NCBI GenBank assembly: GCA_910584965.1
Contig: CAJUDZ010000015.1
Span: forward strand, 17,393-81,392
From: an uncultured Lachnospiraceae bacterium
Lineage (GTDB): Bacteria > Bacillota > Clostridia > Lachnospirales > Lachnospiraceae
Length of the DNA stretch: 64,000 nucleotides
Direction of reading: 5' to 3'
The notes below the pieces were generated by a model, which did no database searches, was not told the DNA's origin, and saw only the letters and a program-made list of their open reading frames with translations. Shown in pieces: positions 36,561-45,878 of this stretch (within the stretch, counting starts at the first letter, position 1; each line of letters starts with the position of its first letter). The position numbers and the translations under genes are program-made.

Positions 36561-38228
36561 TTACTGATTCAAAGAATCAACAATCTGCTGTGACCATGCA
36601 GCGCCGCCGTCAGCTTCGAATTTAGCGTAGCCTTCTTCGACAGTCATTTCACCCATAGCAACCTTCGCAACGATTTCGTTCTTCAGGGTTGTCAGGTCAC
36701 CGTTATACTCTGTCATGGCATCCGTACTCGGAATCAGGTCTGCCGTTACACTGTTTGTAGCAAACAGCTCTGCAGATGCTTTAGCTTCCGGAGCAACAGT
36801 CTCTTTTCCAGGGTCGTCTACCAGTTCAACAAGCGCAAGGTTCGGGTCGATGTGAGCCTTTGTATACTGCGTACCCGGAATCTCAAGGTTGTCTAACATA
36901 TGGAATTCGCCTTCAGCGTAAACCTTTTCTTTGGATTCGCCTTTATCATTTGTCTCGCCTGCATACAATGTTTCAGCAGCGGTTGACCAGTGTTTGCCTT
37001 CTACACCATATGTGAAGAGGAACTGAACATCCCCCCCGTCCTGCATCGCTTCGATGAAGTATTTGAATACGCCTTCAGGGTTTTCGCAGGTAGATGTGAT
37101 GCTCCATACCGGCGGAACACGGTCAAGGTATGTGCCTACTTCCGCAATCGGAGGAAGCGCTACAAGTTCGCTGTCGAGTTCGTTGTTTTCAAGGTTGTTC
37201 TTCAGGTTGGAAGCCCATGTGCCTGCCCAGTAAGTAAATACACCGAAGTTATCGCTGTAGAATTTGTTACGGCAGTCACCCGTACCGTTTGTCAGAGTCG
37301 TCGGGTCAATTACACCCTTCGCATAAGCGTCTGCAAGTCTCTCAAGAGCCGCTTTCATAGAATCCTCTGTAAAACCGTCCGCATAAGTTCCGTCATCTTT
37401 CAGGTAAAAGCTCGGATGAGCGTCCTGATAAAATTCAGGCAGATAGTTGATATACGGAGCTTCCGTTCCGATGAAGCCTGCTGCCGTTACACCAAACGTA
37501 TTGCCGTTCGTACCATCGCCGTCCGGGTCACCTGTTGTGAACGCTTCCAGCATTGCAAGATATTCTTCATAGTTTGTGGGCGCGCTGGTGATGCCGCAGT
37601 TGTCCATCCATGCCTTTTTAACATAAGTAACGCATCCGTTACCACGGGTTGTCGGCATACCATACAGTCTGCCGTCCAGTTTAACACCTTCAACAACACC
37701 TGTGCTGTTATGCGCTTCCTGTCTTTTCTTCAGTTCGGAGTTTTCCCAGGCGTCTGTCATATCCCAGAGCACGCCTTCAGCAGCATATGCCGAATAATAT
37801 GTACTGGAAAGGATAATAACGTCCGGCCAGTCGCCGCTTGCGATTGTCTGACCGACATTGTCATAATAAGCGTCATGGTCAGGCTGGATTACATTGTATT
37901 TGATACCTGTCAGTTCTTCCAGTTTTGCAAAGAACTCCGCCTGTGCATTCTCTTTTGTGAAAACGGTACCGTCAATCATAACGGTAATCTCTTCCGGTTT
38001 CTCAATATCATCCGCTGCCGGTTCCGCTTCTGTCTCTGTTGTGTCTGCCGCTGCGGTATCGTCTGCTGCAGCCGTGTCGTCGGTGCTGCTCGTATCTGTC
38101 GAAGCCGTATTATCGGTAGTCGCAGCAGAATCAGTCGTAGAAGAGCTGTCTGCATTACCGCCGCCGCATCCTACTAAGGACGCCGTCATAGCAGCAACCA
38201 TGAATAAAGAAACAATTTTCTTTTTCAT
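36561..38228 (-). CDS. Oligosaccharide-binding lipoprotein, YtcQ/LplA-like
   Basis: This 555-residue protein has a lipoprotein signal ending LVGCGG, a Ser/Thr/Asp/Ala-rich linker (about residues 27-70) and a large extracellular solute-binding family 1 domain of the LplA/YtcQ type. It should capture an oligosaccharide outside the cell and pass it to the two permeases downstream. The ribosome site AAGGAGG precedes the ATG. It has a perfect consensus promoter with an adjoining palindrome (38268-38319), pointing to strong, tightly regulated expression. Confidence 0.92.
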   Translation of the reverse strand: MKKKIVSLFMVAAMTASLVGCGGGNADSSSTTDSAATTDNTASTDTSSTDDTAAADDTAAADTTETEAEPAADDIEKPEEITVMIDGTVFTKENAQAEFFAKLEELTGIKYNVIQPDHDAYYDNVGQTIASGDWPDVIILSSTYYSAYAAEGVLWDMTDAWENSELKKRQEAHNSTGVVEGVKLDGRLYGMPTTRGNGCVTYVKKAWMDNCGITSAPTNYEEYLAMLEAFTTGDPDGDGTNGNTFGVTAAGFIGTEAPYINYLPEFYQDAHPSFYLKDDGTYADGFTEDSMKAALERLADAYAKGVIDPTTLTNGTGDCRNKFYSDNFGVFTYWAGTWASNLKNNLENNELDSELVALPPIAEVGTYLDRVPPVWSITSTCENPEGVFKYFIEAMQDGGDVQFLFTYGVEGKHWSTAAETLYAGETNDKGESKEKVYAEGEFHMLDNLEIPGTQYTKAHIDPNLALVELVDDPGKETVAPEAKASAELFATNSVTADLIPSTDAMTEYNGDLTTLKNEIVAKVAMGEMTVEEGYAKFEADGGAAWSQQIVDSLNQ

Positions 38229-38267
38229 AAAAACCTCCTTAAAAATGTAAATAATTTGTCATTAGAT

Positions 38268-38281
38268 ATGATTGCAATCAT
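38268..38281. promoter_or_regulatory. Perfect 14-bp palindrome at +4 to +17 of the importer promoter
   Basis: ATGATTGCAATCAT is its own reverse complement and lies right after the predicted transcription start (38284). This is the classic place for a repressor. A close relative, TGATTGAAATCA, overlaps the -35 of the KDG-kinase-like gene at 55866-55877. The binding regulator is unknown; the LacI protein at 49217 is one candidate. Confidence 0.6.
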
Positions 38282-38290
38282 CTGTATTCT

Positions 38291-38319
38291 ATTATATAAC
38301 TATAAGAAGGTTCTGTCAA
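38291..38319 (-). promoter_or_regulatory. Consensus sigma-A promoter of the oligosaccharide importer
   Basis: On the minus strand TTGACA (38314-38319) and TATAAT (38291-38296) are separated by exactly 17 bases, a full consensus match. The predicted start is 38284, giving a leader of about 56 bases. Confidence 0.85.
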
Positions 38320-38347
38320 AGTTTTTTTTCGATTTTAAGCTTTAAAA

Positions 38348-40567
38348 TCATATTTTAAACACTGAAATTTCAGACTTTAACTCCTGCATATTATCTCCCA
38401 GCACATCCGCAGTCCTGTTCAGGTTTTCCACATTCGCGAGAAGCCGCCCTGCAATGTCTTTGACCTTCTCCGCTCTGTCGGCCGTCTCTTCGATAATGTT
38501 GGAAATATTCTGAACCCCCTGAACGGTATCGCTCCGCTCCGCATCGGCCTTTTCCATGCTCGTGACAATCTCTTTCAGCCCTCCGGCCAACGTGTTCATC
38601 TGTTTTCTCATATCTCCGAACACCTGAATCACCTGTTCTACCGCTTCTGTCTGTAAATCCACCATCTTCTGTGCCTGCTGCGCGTTCTGCACGCTGCTCT
38701 CCGTCTGACCCATGATGTGCGACACATTGTGCCGGATTTCACCCGCCGCCTTCGCCGAATCATCAGCCAGTTTCCTGATTTCTTCCGCGACAACCGCAAA
38801 ACCTCTTCCGGCGTCGCCGGCCCGCGCCGCTTCGATGGACGCATTCAGCGAAAGGAGATTCGTCTGCTCGGAAATGGAAGTGATCGTTTCCACAAAGGAA
38901 TTGATGATCTTATATTCTTCTTTCAGCGATTCTATGCTGCTTCCCACTTCCGATGTGATTTTGGTCGTCGTGTGTGCGCGCTCGCCAAGAAGCTGCACAT
39001 ATTCCATACCCTGGCTGATCATATTTTCATTCTCTCCCACGAGCGCTTCCACTTTCTCGATCACCCGGTTGACTTCCTGAAGCTCATTGGAGAGAATATC
39101 TGTTCTGGACACACATTCCAGCGCGTTTTCCGACTGTCTGCCGATTCCTTCGTGAATCTCTTCGATCGCCTGCGTGATATCCTGTGAACAGTCATTGATC
39201 GCTTCCGAGACCTCTTCCACGCTCCCCGCGGATTTCTCAAGCTCATTCGTTGCATCCGTCACTTTATTGACAAGATTCTTTGTATTGGCAATCATATTGG
39301 TCGCCGAATCGGCAAGATTCTGAAACTCATCTCGGCTCTTCGCTTCCACCGTAACCGTCAGATCGCCCTTTGCCACTTCCCCGAACGTTTTGGAGAAACG
39401 CGACATATTCGCCTGAATACCCCCCGCCACCAATATGCCGACGATCAGCGCGATCAGGCAGGCTAAAATGGTCAGAACGACGGTCGTGGTTTTGATTTCC
39501 TGTGCCTGGCTCGTTACGACATCCATCGGTACGAGCGCACACACGGTAATGTCTTCAATACTCTCGCTTCTGCTGTAAAAAAACAGATACGCATCGTCGT
39601 GGAACCTGATTTCCACAGAACCCTGAAGCTGTTCCGCATTGACATTGTTATAAAAATCCTGTCCGAAAAATACCGTTTCCCCTTCCGCAAGAACGCTTTC
39701 CTGTCCTTCTTCCAGCTGCTCTACGATAATCTCCCGTCCGTTTTCGGTGATAAATCCGATAATGCTTCCTTCTCCCAGATCGACGCCCTTCAGAAGGTTT
39801 TCAATTTCGGATTTTTTGATGTCAATTACAACGCATCCGTTCTTGGATCTGCTCAGGATCTCAAAAGCCATAATATAATCTCTGTCCGGCAGTTCCAGCC
39901 TTTCATCCAAAAGTAAATGGGAGTCTATCCAGCTTTCGATATTTTTATCCTTTACAACCAGCTCCTTATACTCATCATAAAAGCCGTCCACGCCTCCGCC
40001 ATTGGCGGTCGTAATCACATTAATACCGCTCCTCGGAATAATATGCAGATTATGGATAAACGGAATAGACGTGCTCGACGATATCATGTCCGTATTTATA
40101 CCCTTCATAATCTCTTTTAATTCAATGGGGGATTCTACCGTTCCCTGCAGATACTTGCCCACATCTCCGTCGAAAGCATACTTCAGGCCTTCCGCCTTAA
40201 TAAAATCACAGCTCATTTCTATGTACTCTTTGGACATCGCGATCGTCTGCAATGTCGATTCCTGAAATTTCTCGCGCAGGCCTTCGGCCGCCTTTTGATA
40301 AGCGGAAACACCGATAACAATCATGAACGCGATCGGTACGAGGAAACAAACTACGATTTTATTGCGGATACCGAGCAGTTTGAAGCCCGAAGCCTTACCC
40401 GGATCTTTCTTTTCCGTCTTTGTGGCCTTCTTCTTTTCCTTCTCCGCTTTTCTCTTTTCTTTTTCTGCCTTCCGCTCTTTCTTCTCCGGTTTGCGCACAG
40501 CAATTCTTTTCTCCTCTATCTCATTTCCGCTCTTTTTTGATTTTGCGGACTCTGTTTTCCTCATCAT
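38348..40567 (-). CDS. Methyl-accepting chemotaxis protein with lysine-rich N-terminal tail
   Basis: This 739-residue receptor starts with about 70 cytoplasmic residues dominated by Lys and Glu (KKERKAEKEKRKAEKEKKKA), then a first membrane helix (about 74-92), a large extracytoplasmic sensor region of dCache-like length, a second helix (TILACLIALIVGILVAGGI), HAMP, and a signalling domain whose hairpin tip EQTNLLSLNASIEAARAGDAGRGF is intact. It would pass ligand information to CheA. It lies upstream of the importer on the same strand but behind its own promoter region, so sensing of the imported glycan is a guess. The lysine tail is unusual for the family. Confidence 0.9.
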   Translation of the reverse strand: MMRKTESAKSKKSGNEIEEKRIAVRKPEKKERKAEKEKRKAEKEKKKATKTEKKDPGKASGFKLLGIRNKIVVCFLVPIAFMIVIGVSAYQKAAEGLREKFQESTLQTIAMSKEYIEMSCDFIKAEGLKYAFDGDVGKYLQGTVESPIELKEIMKGINTDMISSSTSIPFIHNLHIIPRSGINVITTANGGGVDGFYDEYKELVVKDKNIESWIDSHLLLDERLELPDRDYIMAFEILSRSKNGCVVIDIKKSEIENLLKGVDLGEGSIIGFITENGREIIVEQLEEGQESVLAEGETVFFGQDFYNNVNAEQLQGSVEIRFHDDAYLFFYSRSESIEDITVCALVPMDVVTSQAQEIKTTTVVLTILACLIALIVGILVAGGIQANMSRFSKTFGEVAKGDLTVTVEAKSRDEFQNLADSATNMIANTKNLVNKVTDATNELEKSAGSVEEVSEAINDCSQDITQAIEEIHEGIGRQSENALECVSRTDILSNELQEVNRVIEKVEALVGENENMISQGMEYVQLLGERAHTTTKITSEVGSSIESLKEEYKIINSFVETITSISEQTNLLSLNASIEAARAGDAGRGFAVVAEEIRKLADDSAKAAGEIRHNVSHIMGQTESSVQNAQQAQKMVDLQTEAVEQVIQVFGDMRKQMNTLAGGLKEIVTSMEKADAERSDTVQGVQNISNIIEETADRAEKVKDIAGRLLANVENLNRTADVLGDNMQELKSEISVFKI

Positions 40568-40721
40568 AACCGTCCCCCGACCTCCTTCTTACGTTCTGCC
40601 AGTCATTTTTCTGTTCTCTTTTTTCTGTTCCAGGCATCAATAGAACTATTATACAATAATTCAAAGTATTTTGGAATATTTTTTGTAAGAATTACCATTT
40701 AGATTTTATGAACATTCTTCT

Positions 40722-40750
40722 TTGGCGGGGCAAAAAGAATATGGTACAAT
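40722..40750 (+). promoter_or_regulatory. Predicted promoter of the beta-lactamase-like gene
   Basis: TTGGCG (40722-40727) and TACAAT (40745-40750) are 17 bases apart. The leader of about 70 bases contains the inverted repeat ATTGCGG/CCGCAAT (40769-40775 and 40801-40807). Confidence 0.5.
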
Positions 40751-40827
40751 GGATGCAACATATTAACGATTGCGGCCCGTCCGGCTGACTGACGGCAGAA
40801 CCGCAATAACAGACGAGGTGAAACCAA

Positions 40828-42300
40828 ATGCAAAAACTTACTTTTGAAAAAACTTCTCCGGAAGCCGTCGGCATTCCGGGCGATTCCGTTATCCGCTTTA
40901 CGAAACGTCTTGCGGCGCGCCGGATTCCGATGCACAGCCTGCTCCTGATGCGTCATGACAAACTGTTTTTTGAGGGATATTATTCCCCCTGTGATGCCGG
41001 CACGCTGCATCGCATGTTCTCCGTCAGCAAAAGCTTTACCGCGATTGCCGTCGGTCTGCTCGCGGAGGAGGGCAGGCTTTCTCTGGATGACCCGATCATT
41101 CGGCATTTCCCGGAAAAGCTCCCGGAGCATGTCCATCCCTGGATCGCCGCAATGACGATCAGAGACATGCTTATGATGCGCTCCTGTCACGCCGCCACCA
41201 CTTACAAACTCGATATGAGTACGGACTGGGTTGAAAGTTATTTTACCACCCCGCCTACACATCCGGCCGGAACACTTTTTCATTATGACACTTCCGCACC
41301 GCATACGCTCTGCGCCCTGGCGGAAAAAATGACCGGTCTTTCCATGCTCGATTACCTGAAAAAGAAACTGGAGCCCCTCGGTTTATCGGAACAGTCTTAC
41401 ATGCTCAAAGACCCTTTCGGCGTCTCCATGGGCGGTTCCGGTCTTGTGGCCCTTTCCACGGATCTGCTGAAATTCGGTTATTTCATTGCACACAGAGGCA
41501 ATGTTCTCGGACATCAGCTGCTTTCCCCCGCCTTCATCGACGACGCGGTTTCACATTTAAGCGATACCTGTGTCACCGCTCCCCTGCCGAGCGAAGCGCA
41601 GGGATACGGTATGCAGTTCTGGCGCGGTGCGCACAACGGTTACACCTGTTATGGAATGGGCGGACAGCTCATCATTTTTCTGCCGGATTATGACCTGATC
41701 TGCGTTACGACCGCGGATACGCAGGATGTTCAGGGCGGCAACCAGCAGATTTATGACGCTCTTTACGAAGAATTTCTCCAAGATATACAGGGCAAAGCCC
41801 TGCCGGATAACCCGGAATCGCCGCTTCTTCTTGCCAAAGCTGCCTCTTCCCTCCGGCTGGAGCCTTTGGAAGGCGCCGTTACCTCCGCCGCGGCAGACAG
41901 AATCAACGGAAAAACCTTCCGCGTCTGCGCGGAAGGTTTTGAAAATATCTCCGGGAAAATTTTCGGATTTGAAAGTTTTACCGTCCGCTTTGACCAAACT
42001 TCTGACGGACAGGATTTCGGAACGCTCTCCTTCCTTTACGGCCAAAAGCCCTACACGCTGCGATTCGGTCTCGGCAATATGCAGACCGGTGCCTTTCCGC
42101 TCTACGATCTGTACTACGCGGCGAGCGGCGCCTGGCTTTCGGACGGCACGCTTTACATCAAAGCCCATATCATCGATTCCTATGTGGGCAGCATACACTT
42201 TCAGCTTTCTTTCGGTGAAAATGACCTGACGGTCTTTATGCGGAAAAAAGAGGAAAGCCTGTTCCAGGAATTTGATGGGCATCTTTACTGCACGGCGTAA
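40828..42300 (+). CDS. Serine beta-lactamase-like hydrolase (class C/esterase family)
   Basis: This 490-residue protein has a penicillin-binding-protein/beta-lactamase fold of the AmpC-like esterase group. The SxxK motif is SVSK at residues 65-68, and the tyrosine of the second motif is likely in FHYDTSAPHTL. A C-terminal beta-rich domain follows (about 330-490). There is no signal peptide, so it is probably a cytosolic esterase or amidase rather than a resistance enzyme. It stands alone on the plus strand between the chemoreceptor and the uronate genes, and may help remove ester groups from imported glycans. Confidence 0.83.
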   Translation: MQKLTFEKTSPEAVGIPGDSVIRFTKRLAARRIPMHSLLLMRHDKLFFEGYYSPCDAGTLHRMFSVSKSFTAIAVGLLAEEGRLSLDDPIIRHFPEKLPEHVHPWIAAMTIRDMLMMRSCHAATTYKLDMSTDWVESYFTTPPTHPAGTLFHYDTSAPHTLCALAEKMTGLSMLDYLKKKLEPLGLSEQSYMLKDPFGVSMGGSGLVALSTDLLKFGYFIAHRGNVLGHQLLSPAFIDDAVSHLSDTCVTAPLPSEAQGYGMQFWRGAHNGYTCYGMGGQLIIFLPDYDLICVTTADTQDVQGGNQQIYDALYEEFLQDIQGKALPDNPESPLLLAKAASSLRLEPLEGAVTSAAADRINGKTFRVCAEGFENISGKIFGFESFTVRFDQTSDGQDFGTLSFLYGQKPYTLRFGLGNMQTGAFPLYDLYYAASGAWLSDGTLYIKAHIIDSYVGSIHFQLSFGENDLTVFMRKKEESLFQEFDGHLYCTA

Positions 42301-42347
42301 AAAGATCTTCGCCGGCGTTTATACTGCCAAACGGCCTCACGGTCATT

Positions 42348-43184
42348 CTAAAGTTCATCCCACAGCTTCCGGATGTATTTTCCGGCAGCTTCCGCGTTTT
42401 CGGGAACCGTATTTTCCAGCGTCGCATGGATATACGGTTTCTCTTTTTTGATAAACCGGATGATCTCCGAATAGTCCATCTCGCCCGTGCCCGCCGCAAC
42501 GGAAACGAGTTCGCCGTCTTTCACGACAAAATCTTTAATATGCACTACGGCAATGTCTTTGCCAAGTATTTCCACGGCCTCCCGAAAGATCTGTTCCCGA
42601 TTCTGATAATTGCTGATATCCAGCAGATTAACCGGGTCAAAAATAATCTGGAGATTGGGGGAATTGATTTCGTCAAGCACCCTTCTTGCACGCTGCGGGC
42701 TGCATACGATATGTTTAAATACCGGTTCGATCGCAAAGATCACTCCCATCTTCTCCGCATATTCCACAACCGGTCTCAGATTTTTCACAAAAATCTGCAA
42801 AGCCTCTTCGGAATGATTGCGTTCTTCAAATTTGTACGCTTCGTTGACGGCCCCCGTCTCCGTCCCGACCACGCCCGCGCCGAGCAGCGATGCAAAGCGG
42901 ATATTGGCCAGATAGCGTTCCTGATTCTTTTTCAGTCTTTCCTCATTCGGAGTCGCCAGATTCAGATAGCATCCGAGCACGGCAATATCGATTCCCGCTT
43001 CGGCAAATATCTTTTTCAGATAGCAGGCAAGCCCCGGCGTCAGCGCGCTGTCCGATACCGAATATTCGGAAATCACTTTGGAAAGCGCCAGATGCCCGCA
43101 GGCAAACCCCTGTTTCGCCGCAATCTGCAGCCGCTCCGGAAGCGGCGCCTTTTTAATATCATGTAAACGTATTCCCAACTGCAT
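42348..43184 (-). CDS. Sugar phosphate isomerase/epimerase-like TIM barrel
   Basis: This 278-residue protein belongs to the xylose isomerase-like/AP endonuclease family 2. Metal-ligand-like positions are visible in GTETGAVN, FAIEPVFKH, IIFDPVNLLD and VVHIKDF. The reaction is not determined by sequence; members interconvert keto sugars or act on sugar-derived acids. I chose ATG 43184 with AAAGGA upstream. It follows the GH28 gene by about 110 bases on the same strand, so a role on an intermediate of galacturonan breakdown is plausible. Confidence 0.8.
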   Translation of the reverse strand: MQLGIRLHDIKKAPLPERLQIAAKQGFACGHLALSKVISEYSVSDSALTPGLACYLKKIFAEAGIDIAVLGCYLNLATPNEERLKKNQERYLANIRFASLLGAGVVGTETGAVNEAYKFEERNHSEEALQIFVKNLRPVVEYAEKMGVIFAIEPVFKHIVCSPQRARRVLDEINSPNLQIIFDPVNLLDISNYQNREQIFREAVEILGKDIAVVHIKDFVVKDGELVSVAAGTGEMDYSEIIRFIKKEKPYIHATLENTVPENAEAAGKYIRKLWDEL

Positions 43185-43293
43185 TGTAACCCCATCCTTT
43201 CTCGACGGATCGTCCCGGTCTCCGCCCTGTAATTTTCCCGGACCGTTCGGCTCCGGTTTCATGCCCTTCGCTTTTCCAGGCTGACCTCTTTGG

Positions 43294-44853
43294 TCAGTTC
43301 CGTATCAGTTCTTCGACTCCAGTCAGTTCCAGCGCTTCACCGACCGCCCCTTCGATAACCACATTTTCCAGAATCAGCCGTTTTACGTTGACGGCATGAA
43401 TGCCTTTCTTCGAACAGGGCTCTATGCCGTCCGACATGATCGGAACATCCTTTTTCGCGTCTTCGGCAAAAGATATGAAGCAGTTCTTCATCTCTATTTT
43501 CTCAATCTTCTGTTCAGGAAGCCCTTCGAAAAAGATCGCCGCCACATGGCAGTTGACCGCGCGGATATTCTCAAACCGGAAATGTTTCAGAGCCGGCGTC
43601 TTCTCATCCACCGGAAAAGCCTCCCGCGACTGCACATATTCCGTTTTTCCGTCGGGATCGCAGAAATAAAAAGCGTTGGCCGCAAATGGCGTCATAACAT
43701 GATCCATCTCGATATCCCGGAATACGATTTCATCCAGAACCGAATCTTCACCGCGTCCCCGCCTCGTCTTAATCCGAAGCCCCCGGTCCGTGTGGGAAAA
43801 CCGGCATTTTTCCACCAGCATGCTGCGCACGCCCGCGCCGATCTCACTCCCAACCGTCACCGCGCCATGCCCGTTCTCCATCAGGCAATGGCTTACATGG
43901 ATGTTTTCAGAAGGCGTCTTATATTTTCTGCCCATATATACTTTGCCGGATTTAACAGCGATGCAGTCATCCCCAAGAGAAAAATGCACGCCCGTTATCT
44001 CCACATTTTTGCAGGATTCCGGATCCAGACCGTCGGTATTCGGCGATTTCTGAGGATTGCGCACTTTCAGATTCGCAAACAGAAGGTCGTCGCTGAAAAA
44101 CGGGTGGATGACCCAGGCCGGGCTGTTAAAGAACGTGAGTCCCTGCACCTGTATCCGCTTACATTTATTTAAAAACAGCATTCTCGGCCGAAAAGCACCC
44201 CGCATTACTTTCGGATTATGCCACCAGTTTTCTTCGGAAGAACAGCCGTTTACAATTCCTTCTCCGTAAAGTTTTACATCGGATACGCCGATTCCCGAAA
44301 TAATTCCCGCGAACATCGGAAGCGGGTTCCCTTCCCAGGTGCCAAGATGAAATTCATCATTTTCATCATAGCTCTCAATTCGTCCGGGGAATCTGGCAAA
44401 GCGGTTCCTGTCGGTCTCGGCAAGCAGTTCCGCGCCTCCGGCAATTTCCAGATTGATTCCGCTTTTTAAAAATACGCTTGTTATTTTATATTTTCCCTTC
44501 GGAATCAGAACACGGCTTTGGGGAGGACAGGCCATGATCGCCGCCTGAATGAAACCGGTATCATCCGACAACCCGTCTCCGGCGGCTCCGAGTTCTTTGA
44601 CGTTAATGGTGACAAACTCTTCTTCCGTCCGGAAAGAAAGACTTCCCGCCTCCGTGCCGTCTTCTTTCTTTAAACCAAGCACATATTCCGTATCCGGTTT
44701 CAAATTAAAAAGACTGGTAATCACCGTTTCCGCTGTCCCACATTCTTCTTCGTTCAATAACATGCGGTATTTTTCTTTCGTTTCATATGTACCGCCGTCA
44801 TTCAGTTCAAATGTCGCGCTCCGCGCCGTAATCATAATCAACCGAATCTCCAT
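43294..44853 (-). CDS. GH28 exo-polygalacturonase-like hydrolase
   Basis: This 519-residue protein has an N-terminal fibronectin-like part (about 1-78) and a right-handed beta-helix GH28 domain that hydrolyses galacturonan or rhamnogalacturonan. All four family signatures are seen: NTDG at 272-275, GDD at 294-296, GHG at 328-330 and RIK at 360-362. No signal peptide is present, pointing to action on imported oligomers and so to exo activity. It is preceded by a terminator for kduD at 44931-44961 and followed by the isomerase gene. Galacturonate released would enter at UxaC. Confidence 0.93.
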   Translation of the reverse strand: MEIRLIMITARSATFELNDGGTYETKEKYRMLLNEEECGTAETVITSLFNLKPDTEYVLGLKKEDGTEAGSLSFRTEEEFVTINVKELGAAGDGLSDDTGFIQAAIMACPPQSRVLIPKGKYKITSVFLKSGINLEIAGGAELLAETDRNRFARFPGRIESYDENDEFHLGTWEGNPLPMFAGIISGIGVSDVKLYGEGIVNGCSSEENWWHNPKVMRGAFRPRMLFLNKCKRIQVQGLTFFNSPAWVIHPFFSDDLLFANLKVRNPQKSPNTDGLDPESCKNVEITGVHFSLGDDCIAVKSGKVYMGRKYKTPSENIHVSHCLMENGHGAVTVGSEIGAGVRSMLVEKCRFSHTDRGLRIKTRRGRGEDSVLDEIVFRDIEMDHVMTPFAANAFYFCDPDGKTEYVQSREAFPVDEKTPALKHFRFENIRAVNCHVAAIFFEGLPEQKIEKIEMKNCFISFAEDAKKDVPIMSDGIEPCSKKGIHAVNVKRLILENVVIEGAVGEALELTGVEELIRN

Positions 44854-44930
44854 GATAAGTCCATATCCTTTCTGCCATTATATAATTTCCGTTCCTGCAT
44901 ATTTTTCTCCAAAACTCTTTCCATATAACG

Positions 44931-44961
44931 AAAAGGCGGCAGTCCTTTTCTCTGCCGCCTC
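44931..44961 (-). terminator. Terminator after kduD
   Basis: AAGGCGGCA (44933-44941) pairs with TGCCGCCT (44952-44959), and on the minus strand the stem is followed by TTTTC. It separates the uxaB-uxaA-kduD genes from GH28. Confidence 0.65.
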
Positions 44962-45033
44962 TGCAATTCCATTCTCAGCCTTTCAGGCCGAATGAAGTTT
45001 CCATGGCAAAACCGCGCTGAAACGATTTCACTC

Positions 45034-45837
45034 TTAGCCCGGCTGTTTCCCAATGTATGCGAGGATACCGCCGTCTACATAAACAACGTGTCCGTTTACA
45101 AAATTCGATGCGTCTGACGCAAGGAATACTGCCGTACCCTGAAGGTCCTCCGCTTCTCCCCATCTTGCCGCAGGTGTCTTTGCGATAATAAACTGGTCGA
45201 ACGGATGTCTGGAACCGTCAGGCTGAATCTCACGCAGCGGCGCCGTCTGAGGCGTTGCGATATAGCCGGGGCCGATGCCGTTACACTGAATATTGAACTC
45301 GCCGTATTCGGATGCGATATTTTTTGTAAGCATTTTCAGACCGCCCTTTGCAGCCGCATATGCGGAAACGGTCTCGCGTCCGAGTTCGCTCATCATGGAG
45401 CAGATGTTAATAATTTTTCCATGTCCTTTTTTAATCATGGACGGAATAACCGCTTTCGATACGATAAACGGAGCATTCAGGTCTACGTCGATTACCTGTC
45501 TGAATTCAGCGGCCGTCATATCACACATCGGAATACGTTTGATAATGCCGGCATTGTTTACAAGAATATCGATTACACCGACTTCTTTTTCCACTTTCGC
45601 AACCAGCTCGTTCACCTGTTCTTCGTTCGTCACATCGCATACATAGCCGTGCGCTTCGATGCCTTTTTCTTTGTATGCAGCAAGGCCTTTGTCCACCAGT
45701 TCCTGCTTGATATCATTGAAAACTATGGTTGCTCCGGCTTCCGCATATGCGGTTGCAAGCGCAAAACCGATTCCGTATGAAGCGCCTGTTACAAGAGCTA
45801 CCTTGCCTTCCAATGAAAACTTGTCTAAAATTGCCAT
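45034..45837 (-). CDS. kduD: SDR-family 2-keto-3-deoxygluconate/gluconate 5-dehydrogenase (KduD-like)
   Basis: This 267-residue short-chain dehydrogenase has the NAD(P)-binding TGASYGIG at 17-24, NNAG at 94-97, and the catalytic Ser147, Tyr160, Lys164. Homologues are often labelled gluconate 5-dehydrogenase, but beside kduI the likely step is reduction of 2,5-diketo-3-deoxygluconate to KDG. It is the third gene of uxaB-uxaA-kduD, 41 bases after uxaA, with AAGGAGG upstream. The same strand and a downstream terminator define the operon end. Confidence 0.88.
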   Translation of the reverse strand: MAILDKFSLEGKVALVTGASYGIGFALATAYAEAGATIVFNDIKQELVDKGLAAYKEKGIEAHGYVCDVTNEEQVNELVAKVEKEVGVIDILVNNAGIIKRIPMCDMTAAEFRQVIDVDLNAPFIVSKAVIPSMIKKGHGKIINICSMMSELGRETVSAYAAAKGGLKMLTKNIASEYGEFNIQCNGIGPGYIATPQTAPLREIQPDGSRHPFDQFIIAKTPAARWGEAEDLQGTAVFLASDASNFVNGHVVYVDGGILAYIGKQPG

Positions 45838-45878
45838 TTCTTTATCCTCCTTTATTTTTGTTGCTTATTATTATCATT

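Noticed and set aside
36990..38177. 395-codon plus-strand frame antisense to the oligosaccharide-binding lipoprotein
   Set aside because: The minus-strand gene has a lipobox, promoter and family match; the antisense product is rich in Cys, Phe and Arg with no domain, typical of a shadow frame.
40828..42300. Beta-lactam resistance gene
   Set aside because: SxxK is present but there is no signal peptide and the C-terminal domain and context favour a cytosolic esterase-like function.
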